DNA of 64,000 nt from Telopea speciosissima (GCF_018873765.1 NC_057919.1:70860984-70924983); one strand, 5' to 3'. Positions 10,204-25,100 are shown, counted from the first letter of the stretch. Numbers and translations are program-made. The notes: generated from the sequence alone by a model not told the origin.

Positions 10204-12045
10204 ATGGTAGGTCGACACCTAGCCAACTTTTCACTTGTGGTTACCTTCTCTTCCAAAAAAGTGTCATTGTTATTACTTATTTTTGGGAAAAGGGAGAGAG
10301 AAATATAACAAAAGAGTGGGTCCCATGACATCTTCTTCCTCTTGATCCCATTTTTCCCAAATCTTCCTCTTGATCACATTTATCCCAAATCCTCAGAACT
10401 ACTATTTTGTAGGAAAGCCCATTTTGGTTTGGTCTTCTAGAACGTCCAAAACGCAACCATTTCATCTTTTGAAAACAAAGATACCCAAAATCTAACCTGA
10501 TCATCTTCTTCTTGTTCTTGCGTCTGTTTTTTTTTTTCTTTTGCTTTCTCCTTGTCTTCTTCTTCTTCTTCTCAACCTGGCCAGCCCATGCATCTCCTTT
10601 TTCCAACTTGGCTAGTCCATGCATCTCCCTCCCCCTCCCTCAACATGATTAGGCCAACAGGGTCAGCCCGGCTCGATCCTGAGGACATATTAGGGTTGGA
10701 TTTTTATGACCCCGAGTCAAGGCCGGATTAGGTCTGAGCCTAGCCAAGGGGAGGTTGGGTTGGGGTTTTAAAAGGCTCAGCCCAATCCAACCCTATTGCA
10801 GCCCTACCCCTACCCCTTTGCGTGATACCAATCCCTTGATCGTGGTTGAAGGAAAACTCGATCCATATGGGGAAGTATTATTGTCCATAAGTGTGGCTCC
10901 TACGACTACGTAAGACCCAATTAGCGCCCCCTTTTGGTTCATCTATAGGGGTAGGGAGGTCATTTTATAAGGAGGAGGAGAGGTAGAAACACAAGGATGC
11001 AGGCCTAGGAGCCGTGCTCCCAGACATGGCCTATCCTATTTTGTAATTTCAAAGATATTACTTGGCTTGGGAGATTTAGACATGAGTAGGATTTTTAGTT
11101 CACGGTATTGGAACGGGTATTGGTCAGGTTCGAAATTGATAACGTATTTGAAGCATACATACAGTACCATATTTTTACTATTTTACTTTGTCCATACCAT
11201 ATCACCAATCTGATATCGCCCAATTATCAATATCAGTGTCGGCCAATACCGATATGGATCAATTGATATGATTGATCTGATACCAAAATCTTAAAACCAT
11301 GGACAAGAGTTAGCCCAAGTTAAGGGTTATTTTTTGTAATTTGCATTGACCACAAGTGCAATAACACACCTATCGTCCCTGTTAGTTTAAATTTTTTTTG
11401 TCTCTATGTTAGTCTTGTAGTCTTGGGAGACGTATTTTGTTTTATAAAAGGGATGTCTAAATGACACCTCTATTAATGTATTTAGAGCTTGGCACCTTCT
11501 TTTAATTGCCCCTTGTCTTGTTTCAAATAGCTTTTCAAGATAAAAAATAATAATTTGAAAGTGACATATCATTATGTCATTATCAAAAGATATCACTTCA
11601 TGCAGATTTTTCAAGTATGCATGTGAACTGATACTATTATCCTAAATAGAAAAAAAATATATGTATCATTCTAAGGGAAAAAAAAGTAACATTGCAAATT
11701 ATTTGATACATTGAGGGGTGTTAATAAGAAAATCCCTTTTATAAAGGGAATACTTTTGATCCCGGAGTCTTCGCTACGTGGAAAGGGCAGAACATGATGA
11801 GCGCATGGAGTCCTTTTGTACTACCAAGTGTCATACCAATTTCAAAAGTCAGAAAATTCCCCTGGCAAGTACTTTATCAGTTGAACAAAACCGGTGTCAT
11901 ATGGTAATTGGCATTTGGTAACAAGTAACCACAATTTTATATAAAAAAGGAGAAGCTTCTCTAAGCAACCAACATAGAGGAGCGCACCAATGAGGTGCAC
12001 AAAAACGGTTTATGTATATAGGAGGACAACGCCATTATTTAATGT

Positions 12046-12048
<3 letters not shown>

Positions 12049-12094
<46 letters not shown>
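12049..12094. repeat. (GA)23 microsatellite
   Basis: An uninterrupted GA dinucleotide run of 46 bases in intergenic DNA, about 0.9 kb upstream of the PPOX1 start codon. Confidence 0.95.
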
Positions 12095-12097
<3 letters not shown>

Positions 12098-12550
12098 TAA
12101 TGTATCATCCAGCCCAAAGGACCCTTTCCCATTAAAAAAAAAAGGTGATAGAAATATGACAGAGGGCTCCCTACTGCCGGTGTAGGAGGAATCTCTTGCC
12201 AGCACATATAGAACTAGTAAGGGCCCACGATCAAAGAGAAAAAAAATTCATATAAGAAAGCGTATATTAAATGAACAACGTGAGGATCCTTTTTTCCCAA
12301 ACAAAATATTGTATCAAAAATTGGGGGTGGGGGATAAGGAGAGAAGTAGATAATATATCTTGTGAAAACAACTACTTGCTCGTTGGTCGGTGCCTTGCCA
12401 ATAAAGAGTAGATTTTATCCCATGATGTTAGCTAAGGTTAATTGTAGACATTGGTAATGCAGAGAGAATTTACCACAAAACAAAAAATGTAGAGAGAAAA
12501 TATAATGAAAGTTTTGCACTCAACAACCCTATGGATGGTGGAATTTTTAT

Positions 12551-12712
12551 CACCTCCAATTCGTTGCCCGTTCTAATTCCCTTCAATTCCTCACATAAGA
12601 GCTGAAATGATCACCCTACCCCACCTTGGGCAATGTGTTTGGACAGAAGATAGGGTGGTCATTTCTGCTCCAATGTGAGGAATTGGAGGGAATTGGAGCG
12701 GGCGGGAATTGG
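12551..12712. mobile_element. Foldback MITE upstream of PPOX1
   Basis: The left arm (from CACCTCCAATT through GAAATGATCACCCTACC, 12551-12625) matches the complement of the right arm (AGGGTGGTCATTTC through GGGAATTGG, 12650-12712). The loop is short. No coding. The right end is 255 bp upstream of the PPOX1 ATG, so it sits in or next to the promoter. It carries the same internal GAAATGA(C/T)CACC word as other MITEs in this window. Confidence 0.7.
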
Positions 12713-12966
12713 TTAAATGACATTGGAGAGGAGAGGATCTGGGCTCAGGAAAGGCTAGGGATTGAATAGTAATGAATACAAGGGTTCCATTCTCTCCCCA
12801 ATAGGAATGAATAGGACAAGACAGAAAAAAGCAGAAATTTACAAATCATGCCACGTCAGGCCAGACATCTGAAGATAACGAGCTGCTCCTTTCGTGTCCG
12901 AGATAGTCCTCGTTCTTGACACACTTCCTCTCTCTCGGTCTCTCCCTTCTTCCATCGATTCATCCA

Positions 12967-15900
12967 ATGGCTACCCTCACAGACCTTTCTCCCTTCACAA
13001 GCCGTCACAGCTTTGCACTCTTTAAGTCACCCTCTCTCGATATTGGGACCTTCTTGTCAAGCTCTAGCAGTCATTCATATCCTCCCCTCACGCAGAAGCC
13101 CTACAAACAGAATACAATCAACTGCAGACGTTCGACATTTCGATGCTCAGTAGCCAAGGAATCCACTATTTCTCCTTCGAAGGCCGATGGCGACAAATCT
13201 AATGGTTACTCTGTGGACTGCGTCGTTGTTGGGGCCGGCATCAGCGGTCTCTGCGTCGCGCAAGCTCTTGTGACGAAGCACCCAGAAAACGCCGGAAAGG
13301 TTATGGTGACGGAGGCCAAAGACCGTGTTGGAGGGAACATCATGACGGTGGAGAGGGACGGCTACCTCTGGGAAGAAGGCCCCAACAGTTTCCAGCCCTC
13401 AGAGACCATGCTCACAATGGCGGTACGCGCGTTTAAGATTGGGTTTCCTTCTTTCCGGTTATTTTTCCTTGCCTTTACACTTATTATGAGTTATGACTGT
13501 GTCAAGCTTTGTTTGTTACTGCGGCCTTCGCCCCTGGAACTCATGTAAATGTTGGAACCACGATTGGAGCACGCATGTTCACTTGCCTGATGCTTCAAAA
13601 TTATTTTAAATTTTAGGAGAAGTATCTGGGAAAAAAAAAATAAAAAAATTCTATCAGTTTATTGATACTCTAACGAGTTAAGAAAGTTATAACTCTATTA
13701 CATTAGCATAAAAATAAATCCAAAAGCTCTTTTGAAATGCTGATCTAGTTTGGGGGGGAAAATGATTAAAATGAAAAATATGCATACTAGGCTCAATGAT
13801 TAATGGCGTTTTTTTTTTTTTTTTGGGGTCATTTCAAAGTCTTCCCAGTGGCCTCTTCTGAAGGGCTTATAATGAGATCAGGCACTTGATATGATTTACA
13901 GAGTATATACAATCGCATTTGATATGTAATTGCTGAAATTTTTTGTGGGCAATTCATGTTTACCTTTCGCTACTTGAGACTGCTGACCACGTTCTTCTGT
14001 TCTTTTGGGGAAATTGGGGATGGTGGTTACTGCACATGAAAGCTTGGAACTTGGAAGCACCTTCCTGATCACTCAAACTAGTGATTTTGTCCACATTGTT
14101 GGTCAGTGGTTTCAAGGGACTAATAATGTGGAACACTGGAAAGGTAGGCCTTACTTAAAGTTAGCTACTACTCTTAGATACATAAATCCTATTCAATTCA
14201 GAAAGTTTTCATTCCATCCTTTCGTTGAACTGCTATAAAATAAGAGATTTGCTTATATGAAGCCATTAATTGAAGGCTAAGCTTAAGATGACCCACGAAC
14301 CAATCTGGCATTAAAGGCAACAGGTTAAATTCTGCAACTGAAAAATATTGCTTTTGGAGAAGGTAATGTGCCACCCAAATGAGTCCTTTAAACACCTGAA
14401 GAAACACCTAATTTACCGTACTAATGTTGAGATGAGTCAGCATATCATCAGGGACTTGGAAGAGAGATGTTGAAGGTCTGCCACAAGATGCCAAGAAGCT
14501 TCCATGCATGCCTTCTTCCACATCTTGAGTAACTAGCCCACTCAAATCCTTGGTCACCCAGAACAAATAAAGGAGGTTCACTTTGGTGAATGCATCTATA
14601 GTTTTTGAATGGAGCTCTCTGAACCTCATCATCTGTTATGGAGGAAAGAAAGCAGATGAATAACATGAATGCATCCAATCTGTAATTTCCTTCTATTTGG
14701 TTGCCACAAGCTAAAATATATGCCAATGCGTGTTCTTTTCTTAAACATTTTTTCCTTGTTGCATACAATATATTGTTATTGATACCCTACCCCCCAAAAG
14801 AAGGCCTTATGGATATTGAACCATTCGAATTAAGGAGAAGATCATTGTGACATTTGTAGCAGTATGGGAATTGGGAATATAGAGAAGAGAAAAGAAATGT
14901 AGAGTGCATCTCAGTTTATTAGAGAGTTCAATGTAAATACTTGCACATTACTTTTTTTGTTAAAGAATCTCTCTGTTCCAAAGAGACATGTGACTTAAAT
15001 ATCAATATTGAGGCAACCTAGGAACCTTATCCCGGTATTGTGTTAGGGTACCCCTGGTTGTAGCTATTACATTCTCTTCCATAGAATTGTTTTCCAAATA
15101 AGCTGATAATTCTTTTTTCTAAGAGTTATTCCAACTGCATTTTCTTTTCTCACCGGTTATGTTCTAGTCCTATGTTAACCATTTTTCCAGAAGCATGAAC
15201 TTGATTGAATGTTTGAGGCTGGCAACAACTGTATGTTTTTCTTTTAAACTATTTACCTGTATCCTTATCAGTACATCTTTTGATGTAAATTATAATACCT
15301 CTTTTGCAGGTTGACTGTGGGTTGAAGGATGACCTTGTTTTAGGGGACCCTAATGCTCCACGATTTGTATTGTGGGGTGGAAAATTGAGGCCAGTACCTT
15401 CAAAGCCGACGGATTTGCCTGTCTTTGACTTGATGAGCTTTCCTGGGAAGCTCAGGGCTGGATTTGGTGCTATCGGAATTCGACCTCCTCCACCAGTTTG
15501 TTCCCATCTCTCTTCTCTTTATGAGTGCATTTAGGATTTTGGATCACATATCCACATACAGACATCCACTACTTCCATACAAACATTTACACACACACAC
15601 ACACACTTGATTATCTTTTCTCATTTCTTAGTCTTTGACAAAGGTGACAGGGTCATGAAGAAACGGTTGAAGAATTTGTGCGTCGTAATCTTGGTGATGA
15701 GGTTTTTGAACGCTTGATAGAACCATTTTGTTCAGGTGCTTAATCTGAGTTATCAATGACATGTTCAGTGTTGTGTGCTTCCAAAGTACTTTTTAAATGT
15801 CATATTCTTAGAATGATCTTGTATGCATTTCCACACAAGATAATCTCCTAACTTTGTGACTTTGGTTTTGTATCGACGTTATTCGGTTGCATTGAACCAT

Positions 15901-16087
15901 TTTGAATCATGATTCTTGATTATCTAAAATTTTAGAAAGTACACCTTTAGGAGAGCTGAAACTGACTTATCTCATGTGTTTCAAAATCAAATAACGATTC
16001 TGTGATTGGTAAGAATCCTATTTGTAATGATGCTGCTTATTTGAACCAAAAAAACCTTGATCACACCTATCACCCTCCCCCCCACCC

Positions 16088-16124
<37 letters not shown>

Positions 16125-19100
16125 AAAAAGAAGGAACTGTTGGAATTTGTAATCCAGAATACCATGGGGGTATTTTGATCTTTTTGGGGTAATTCTATTC
16201 TTCTTATATTATTAAGTTTATGTCGGCTATGTGGGTTTTAGTCCCACATTGCCTAGTTTAGTCACTTTGTAATTTCTCCTCTATTATAAATAGAGGAGCT
16301 TACCTATCAATTAAATAACTCAAGCATTACAATCAATTATTCTTCTATCTTCTCTTCTCTCTCAAGTTACTGGTTACAGGTCCTAGGTTTTCTACAGGAA
16401 CCTTCATCACTTATGTTTGTAATGTGGTTGTATTTATGAAACTGATGATTACTTATGCTGGAACATTTGCAGGATTTTCCCCTTGTAATATATACAAGGT
16501 TCCAGGTTTCAGTTTCGGCTGAAACTGAAATTTTGGTCGAAACTTGTACATTTTTTTCTGCAAATTTTGATGGATGGTTTCGAGGGTCAAATGGCCAAAT
16601 TAGGTTCTGAAACTTCTAGGACACCCTGTTTTAGGCCCTTTAAACATAGTGGAACCCTTAGATTTTAAAGAGTCAGTCCTAAAATGGTAGTTTGACATCG
16701 GACCTGAGGTTGGTAGTGTACGTTGTATACATTCTTTAATATGGTCTATTTCACACAATGTATAGTACTGGAACACATATAATTCTAGTAAAACAACTTA
16801 AATATGCATCAGGAATAAATAGACATTAAAATATAAACCATATTATAAATTATAGATCATACATGGTTTGTTACAAAAATTCAAATATAGTGGAGTTAAC
16901 AATACAAGTAACAAGTCGCCCCTATGCCCATCCTAGAGTCTAGACTCCTAGTACCAAAACAAGTCTCGACCCGGATCAAAACCACTAGAATGTTGTTGCT
17001 GCTGCCGAATTAAGTTATCCTTCGACTGTATCACAAAAGCTAGCCATGTCATAGCATGGTGGAAGAAAAACACGAAGTCTGCCACAATAGTCCTATAAAT
17101 GGAATCATCAACATGTTGGAGGTACCCTAACCTTGGGTATAGATCTCCGATCCATGAGGAACTTGATTGAGAGCCACTGCTACTGGATGGTGTCTGTGGA
17201 ACCGCAAGTCCGCAACTGGCACCGACATGTATTGGGAGGCCGGTAATGAGAAGATGCTGTCCACAAATGGTGACCCAGTATTATCGGAACCGGTGTTCCC
17301 CATGGCATATGATGGTGCACACCACTACCCCCATGTGTACTACTCTCATCTATACTCAGGCCTCCGAGAATGTCAGTTAAGCTCGTAACATCGACGTCCA
17401 TGGACTATGTTGCATCCTCCTCAGGTGGTGATATGAATTGGCTATGTGGGTCTCTTGAGTAGCCTACATATGTGGGGGCAAGTGCATTATGGTTCTCATC
17501 CTGTGTGGCATGAGTGAACTAAGTCTCACTTGTGAAGCACATCGGCTCCGGCTCCGGCTCTTGTGTATCCTTGCAAGTCTATCACCCTCATCACCATCAC
17601 CATCGCCATCACCATGGGGATGGTGTGCGAGTGTGGCCATTAGAATGCGACTAGTTGATGTCCTCATCATCATCCCCACTAGGCTGAAACTTGAAAGTGG
17701 GGTGTCTGTGAATGAACATGACCCTCTCGAGACGCTATAAACTCGTTGACATAAATACCCACCTGAATAGTTATCTCGGGGTCGGCCTACTCCCAGCCTG
17801 ATCCAGGGTCACCTCGATCCTTCACCCATTGGATCCTCCTCATCATTTGAGTCCACTTGAAAAATGTTGGCAAGCTTGATTGGATCTTTATTAGCATCTA
17901 TTCCCATGCGTATGTGCTACATCCTCTGTCTCATGTTATAATGCATATACACCAATTGCTTCAACCATGTGTGACCCGGTTGGTTTGGCCTCTTGAAGTG
18001 GACCAGTGAGATGTACTCCAGTTGTGCTCGCATCTGGAGGTGGAACAAGTTTGGGAGAGCATCTTGATTGCTATCTATCTCAAGGTAGGTGTATCACTCC
18101 CATGGAGCACCCACCATTTGCCTACATTAGAATATTTTTTTGGGGTGAATAAATAATTCATTACTAAAAGCCGGGGGGGGGGGGGGGAAGAATATACAAG
18201 GGGGGGAGAAGAGAAAGAGCCAAGATTGAGCCAGCCTTAGGAGAGAGGAGGAGGCTGAATCAAGGACTCAGGTAAACCCCAGGAGACAACAATGAGCCTG
18301 TTCCTTGGGGTGTCTAAAACATTACAATGAGGTAAAACAGAGAGCTTGGAGCTAACATCAAAAGAGATGGTTTTCCAAATTTTGTTAAAGGGACGAGAGT
18401 TGGAGGTCCCTCTACGGAGATTGCGCTCCATCCAAATGTGAGAAATAGTGGCACCGAAACGAGCTTCCCTACAGTGTCACAAATCGAGGTCCCTGAGAAA
18501 GTCATATCTATCCAAAGCCATTCCCTGGAGAAGGGGAAGATTCTTTTGCGGCGGGGCCAACAGCTGCCTAAGACCTTTTGCCAAATGGTGTGGGAGAATG
18601 GACAGGAGAAGAAAAGGTGGTCAATATCTTCTAGGCCAAACCAACATACGGCCCAAGAGGGGGGGGCAAGGATGTGTGTATGGATGAGGAAGGCTTGGGT
18701 TGGGTTGGGTTGGGAGGGGAGGGGAGGGGGGGGGGAGGGGGGGCGAGCATTAAGGGAAATAATGGAGGAAAGAAGGGAGTCTTTTTGGATGCCTGAGGAG
18801 TAGATGGTTCTGGCTCCCACAATAGGGAGGACAACACCTAACAGGTGCCAGTTGTCAAGCTAGAGGGAAGTGGAAGCCCCGTCTCCAATTTTGGAGGAGA
18901 TTGTTGTTAAGGCAATTGGCCTGAGGGAGAGGGTTTACGCCAAACCCAAGAGGCATAAGAGGACGGGGAGACAGACCAAAGGGAGTCAGTCGTGCTTGAG
19001 GGGACCCGAGTAGATCCACTTGACCCAAATAGCGTCATGCTTGAACTCAATTTTCTAGATAAGCTTGAAAATGCCCACATTGTTAGAGTCTTTGATTCTT

Positions 19101-22100
19101 CTCAAACCATGACCTCCCTTAGATTTGGGGAGGCAGATGGGGGACCATCTAAGGGGATGGAGGAATTTGGGGGTGTCGGAACCTTTGCAGAGGAATGAGC
19201 ACATGAGAAATTCTAAGGTTTATGGTGGATTTAAGGAGGCCAAAGACACCACCAGTAAATGTAGAAAGATTGAGGGACCGATCTGATCAGTTCGAGACTG
19301 CCAACATAGGAGAGGAGTTTGCCCATCCAAAGGTGAAGTCTTTTGCGAATAGAATCGAGCATGGGGGTGCAGTGATGGCTAGATAATCTGGCGGGGACCA
19401 AGGGGAGCCCCAGATACTTGACAGGGAGGTGACCTAGGGAGAAGCTAGTTAGCTCCAGGTGGGAAGTTTTAACGGAGTTGATTTTGAGGAGGGTATTAAG
19501 TTATTCATGATAGGTGATTGTATTTGTTTCTTGTGTTGCCCTACTTTGTGGTTAACCCAACTCCTTCCAACCAAAACATCCCTCTTAAGCGAACATGGAC
19601 CTCAGGCCAACCATCTTTACATGAGTAATGAATACTCTTTAATGCAATGTAGTTGGTGGCAAATCGAGTGATGCAAGACCTCACCAAATCTTCACCGCTC
19701 TTCTCCCTCAGCACCTATAAAGCGTATCCATGGTTGTAGAAAAATGTGGGCACTTGTCTTGCCCGCTTGACCACACCCGCTACCATGGACCTCTTCCCCA
19801 TGTTCTTAAGCATGAGGTCACTGTAGTGGGCTGCACGTGATGTCCAATAGAGGTGGTATCTGTTGTTGTTCATCAATCTCTCACCAGCCTTCTTAAAGTT
19901 GCTCCCGTTGTTTGTCACCACTTGAACAACATTCTGTACCACACCTGCTGTACAACATCTTTCAGCAACTTATAGATATACTTCGCATCCTTTTTCTCCT
20001 TGGATGCATCCATAGACATCATGAAGATAGTCCTATCAACATAATAAACCATGAAGTTGATGATGGATTATCTAGTGGGTTTAGTCCAACCATCACACAT
20101 GACACATCACAATCCCATGTCCCCTTCAATGTATCAATGTACTCTTCCAGCGTGTCAAGCATGGCCTGGTAGTATGGTTTCAAAGCAACATTAGCTGGGT
20201 TTCTATTAAAGAAGAAAAACTTCTAAACGACATCACCAATATTACCTCTCCAATCACCCTAGACTTGCTTAAGCCTTCTCTGTCTGGTATTCTAAGTCTT
20301 GTATAGAGGACTCTGTTGAAGGACCTCAATCGGATAATCATCATCATCATCTGGTGCTGGTGGCAGGGGTGACCTCACACTCTGTGATCTGAAAGGCAAC
20401 TCCCCCTGCCTCTACTTTTTGACTTTTTCCTCCTGTACCCTACCTTGGTGCAGCTGCTTTAGAGCTAGAGGAATTAACTCCTTTCTTCATCTCTTCTCTC
20501 CTAATCCTCTCCACCTGATGTGAGACTCGGCTCGCTGCCTAAGCCTGCTGGAACTGTCTTATCTCTTCCTCTGTCTCCAAATCCTCAGGCATGTAATCAT
20601 TAGAATAATTATTAGAGTCAGCCCTTGCTGGTGGTGGCTGTCTTTCTAGCATTGCCTCCTCAAACTTCTCTCTTGTCCTTTGCTTTTCTGCCTTCCTCTA
20701 TCTTCCTCCCTTTAAGAGTTTAGCCATGACCTTCTGTACCTCATTGAACCTTGCTGCATTTAGGCACAGTTCTATAGCCACTAGCTAGATGCCACTTCAA
20801 TCTAGTGCCCCCTTGAATTTATTATCTTGCCACAATAATTACACTGCAACTTTTTCTTATCATTTTCTATAGGGACTCCATGCCTCCATGTTATATAGCC
20901 ATTGTGCAATCTTCTTAGTTCTTATACTATTAAATAAAAAAATGCATTCATTATTAGTTATGCACTTATACTAGATCATTTAAGACTCCTAAACCAATTA
21001 TATAGTTATTTCCTATTTTTCTCTCAACTCTTATTGATGGAATATTTTGGGAATTGAACTTGTGTCAATGAGACATAGGCCCTCTCAATTTATAATAATA
21101 TAATGGAGAACATGATTACAATAATACCCTTAGGGGAACACTGACTTAACCCTACTGGACTATTATACCCTTGTACCCATATTGCAACACTCCCCCTCAA
21201 GTTGGTGCATAAATATCAACCGTGCTCAACTTGCAAACAACAGAAACAAAGGTTTTACCAGGTAAACCCTTAGTAAGTACATCAGCCAACTGATCCCCTG
21301 AAGGCAGGGCTGTAAATGGATAACCGAAAATCCGAATTCGATCCGCATCCGTATCCGTTTAGGGGCATCCGTATTCGATTAGAGATATCCGGAAAAAAAT
21401 TCGAATAATCCGATAAAAATCCAAATCTGAATACTTAATTATAAAAAATTAAGTAAATAACGATTTTGAGGGTTTTTGAAGATTCAACAGGTTCTAGAAT
21501 ATGAGAAAAAGAGAATCATGATCTAAAACTATGGATTGAGAGTGAATTGTATCCACTAGGGGAGGAAGGTTCGGGTTACACAAGGCAGAGGTGTAAACGG
21601 ATGGTCGAAAATCTGAATTCGATCCACATCCGAATCCATCCGAATATGTTTAGAGGTATCCGTATTCGACCAGGAAATATCCGAAGCCGATTACATCCGA
21701 TCCGTATCCGAGCCGAATCCGATCCGTTTACAGGCCTACCTGAAGGAACAAAGGAAATACAAACAAGACCCTGTTCGACTTTTTCCTTGATGAAGTGACG
21801 ATCAATCTCCACATGCTTGGTGCGGTCATGCTGAACAGGGTTATGGGCAATGCTGAATTTGGAGGCACATAGGCAGTTTAGGTGAAATTTCAAGGTCCTA
21901 AAGTAACCCTTTCAACCAAAGTAACTCACAAATGCCATGGGCCATGGCTCTAAATTCCGCTTCAGCACTAGAACAAGCCACGACTGACTGCTTCTTGCTC
22001 TGCCAAGTGACAAGATTTCCACTAACATAGGTGTAGTACCCAGAGGTAGACCTCCTATCATTAGGACAGCCCGCCCAATCGGCATTTTTATAAGACTCAA

Positions 22101-25100
22101 TGCAAAGATGATTGTGAGATGAAATGAGCACACCTTTTCCAGGGGCAGCCTTCAAATAGCGCAAAATCCGATACACAACGTCCAAATGAGTGGAATGGGG
22201 ATATGCATATATTGACTCACCATACTCACAGCAAACGCAATGTCTGGATGAGTATGAGACAAATAAATGAGTCTTCCAACAAGTCTCTGATAGCTGGTCT
22301 TGTCAACCGGTTCTCCCTCCTTGCTTCAAAGATACGAATTGGGCTCTATAGGGTATCAACAGGCTTGCAGCCCAACATTCCTGTATTAGTCAACAGAGCA
22401 ATGATGTATTTTCTTTATGAGAGAGAGATACCCTTTGCAGAGTAAGCAACTTCAATACCTAGGAAATATCTCAATTTTCCTTAGTCTTTGATTTCAAATT
22501 CCTTTCCCAAGAATTGCTTTAAGGAGGAGATTTCTTCAAGACTGCTCCCTGTGATAACGATGTCATCAACATAAACTATCAAAATAGTGACATGTGTCAG
22601 AGTTCTCTTGATGAAGAGAGTGTGGTTACATTGCTTTGCTTGAATCTAATCGACACCATTGCCTTATGGAACCTTCCAAACCACGCCCTTGGAGATTGCT
22701 TTAAGCCATACATACGAGGCACGATTAAGTTTGCATACCTTTCCTCGAGGTTGCGGAGTAGCAAAGCCTGGAGGAATATCCATGTAGACCTCTTCTTCCA
22801 ACTCACCATGCATGAATGGATTTTTAACATCCAGTTGCTGAAGGTCCCATTCTTGATTCACAGCATAAGACAAAATCACTCTCACAGTGTTCATCTTGGC
22901 CACTGGTGCAAACGTTTCTTGGTAGTCGATCCCATAAGTTTGGGTAAATTCTCTAGCAACCAGCTGGGCTTTGTATGATTGTATCTATCTACAGTCCCAT
23001 CAGCTTTGTGCTTTATGACGGACACCCATTTGCACCCTACTGCTTTCTTTCTTGAAGGAAGAGGAACCAGAGTCCATGTATTATTTTTTCCAAGTGCTTG
23101 CATCTCTTCATTTATAACCTCTTTTGCACTTCGATGAGCCAGTGCTTCCTGCCACGTGTTAGGGATAGAAAGAGACGACAAAGAAGAAATGAAGGCATGA
23201 AAGAAAGGAGACAAAGAGTCATAGGACACAACATTAGAGATAGGATGTTGAGTGCAAGACCTTTTTGATTTTCTAACAGCAATGGGTAAATCAAGAGACA
23301 GATCACTAGAAGGAGTTGACTTACCAAGCATATTTGGAACAGATGGTTGACCTGAATTTAGGGAGTTTGATTGGTGAGGAGAGATGGTGGTGATCTTAGT
23401 ATGCTGCTCTTTATTTTTTCCTTTTTTAGTACGGGCAAACACCTTCAATGGAGAGAAAACCGTGGGCTGTGATGGCTCCCCCTAAACCGTGGGCTGAGAT
23501 GGCTCCCCCTGAACTGTAGGATGGAAAGGAGTAGGTTCTTTGTCTACTCTTGGTTGCTGCTCTTGACTAGTAATACCATCAGATATTTCAACATCATCTT
23601 CTATTATGGGCACCTCCATGGGAGCAACAACAAATGGCACCTCTTCACTTGAAGACCCAAACTCCCCCTGAAGAGGTGTATTGTAGTATGGGACAGCTTC
23701 TTGAAAGATCACATCCATGGTAACAAACAACCGTAGGGATGGAGGATGATAGCACTTGTACCCTTTATGTTTGGCAGAGTAGCCCAAGAAAATGCATTTA
23801 ATTCCCCTCGGAACTAGCTTACCATGGATATGGTGATTGCGAGCAAAGGCCACACATCCAAACACCTTTGGAGGAACAACAAAGGAGGAAGATCCCATAA
23901 GAACATCAAGAGGGCAGCGGCCATCCAACATACGAGACGACAATCGATTAATCAGATAAGCAGCCATCAAAGCTGCATCAGCCCAAAACCATGGAGGAAC
24001 ATTCATAGAAAACATCACAGACCGAGCCAACAGATGTCGATTCTTCCTTTTGGCAAGACCATTCTAGGCTGGGGTATCAACACAGCTGGTCTGGTGTATA
24101 ATCCCTTCGATAAAAAGATAGGATTGAAGATCACCAACCATGTATTCTCACCCATTATTAGTGCGAAGAATTTTTATCTTGACATCGAACTGGGTTTGCA
24201 CCATCTTATGGAAAGTCTTGAAACATTGAGAGACATCACTCTTTTGATGGAGCACATACACCCAAGTAGTTTGACCAAAACAATCAATAAATGTCACAAA
24301 CCAGCGAAACCCATAAACAGACACACAACGAGCAGGGCCCCATACATCGGAATGAATGACACCAAAAGGAATTAAACTTCAATTACCAAAAATAGGAAAT
24401 GAATGTCTAGTTTGCTTTGCCAAAGTGCAAGCATCACAAACAAAGCTGTCTGGATTATACTGTTTAAATAAAGAAGGAAAAAACTTAGAGGAAACTCCTA
24501 ATGGAGGGTGACCCAGCCGACGATGCCACATGTGAAGCTCAGATAAAGCACGAGTAGAAGCATCAGGGAGAGAAGCCACGGTAGATAAAGTCGAAGGACT
24601 GTCCAACAAATAAAGACCGCCATTCATCTTACCACCCCCAATCGTACTTTCAGTGTCCAGGTCCTGAAACACTCGATGAGAAGGATAGAAAATTACTTTG
24701 CAGTTTAAATCCCTAGTAATGTTACTAATAGATAAGAGATTAGTAGAAAAATTACGAACATGGAGAATTGAAGAAAGAGAAAAATTAGGAGAACATTTAA
24801 CGGACCCTTGTCCTGAAACAGAGGATAGGGGTCCATCAGCAACACGAACCTTGTAAGTACCTGACAATGGAGAATAGTGGAAAAAATTGGAGGAAGAGCC
24901 GATCATGTGATCAGTGGCCTCGAAATCAATTATCCAATAATTAGGAAATTTATCCGAGGAGCACTAGCCACCGAAATAAATACCTGGGGAGTCATTGGAC
25001 AATGGAAGAACAGTAGCAGAGGCAACACTGGCACTAGGAGAAGCTCTAGAGGTAGTAGTTTCTAACCTGGTCATCAATTGACGAAGGTGAAGAAGCTCAT

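Larger units (their letters stand above)
9108..12550. other. Intergenic, repeat-rich, no supported gene
   Basis: No gene is recognisable in these 3.4 kb. Bases 10490-10580 are a pyrimidine-rich tract that gives a lysine-rich artefact frame on the other strand. Bases about 10650-10800 are GC-richer, with internal repeats of GGCTCAGCC-like words and a GCAGCCCTACC end, which may be a worn hAT-type MITE. Two short repeats in this stretch are listed separately. Confidence 0.5.

Noticed and set aside
10277-10624. Lysine- and arginine-rich frame on the minus strand
   Set aside because: It is the translation of a pyrimidine-rich low-complexity tract, not a gene.
10870-11030. Possible MITE around GGCTCCTAC and TAGGAGCC
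   Set aside because: Only a short core is inverted; the rest of the proposed arms do not pair.
14408-14768. Overlapping minus-strand frames inside PPOX1 intron 1
   Set aside because: Short, overlapping in different frames and without family signatures. Intron DNA.
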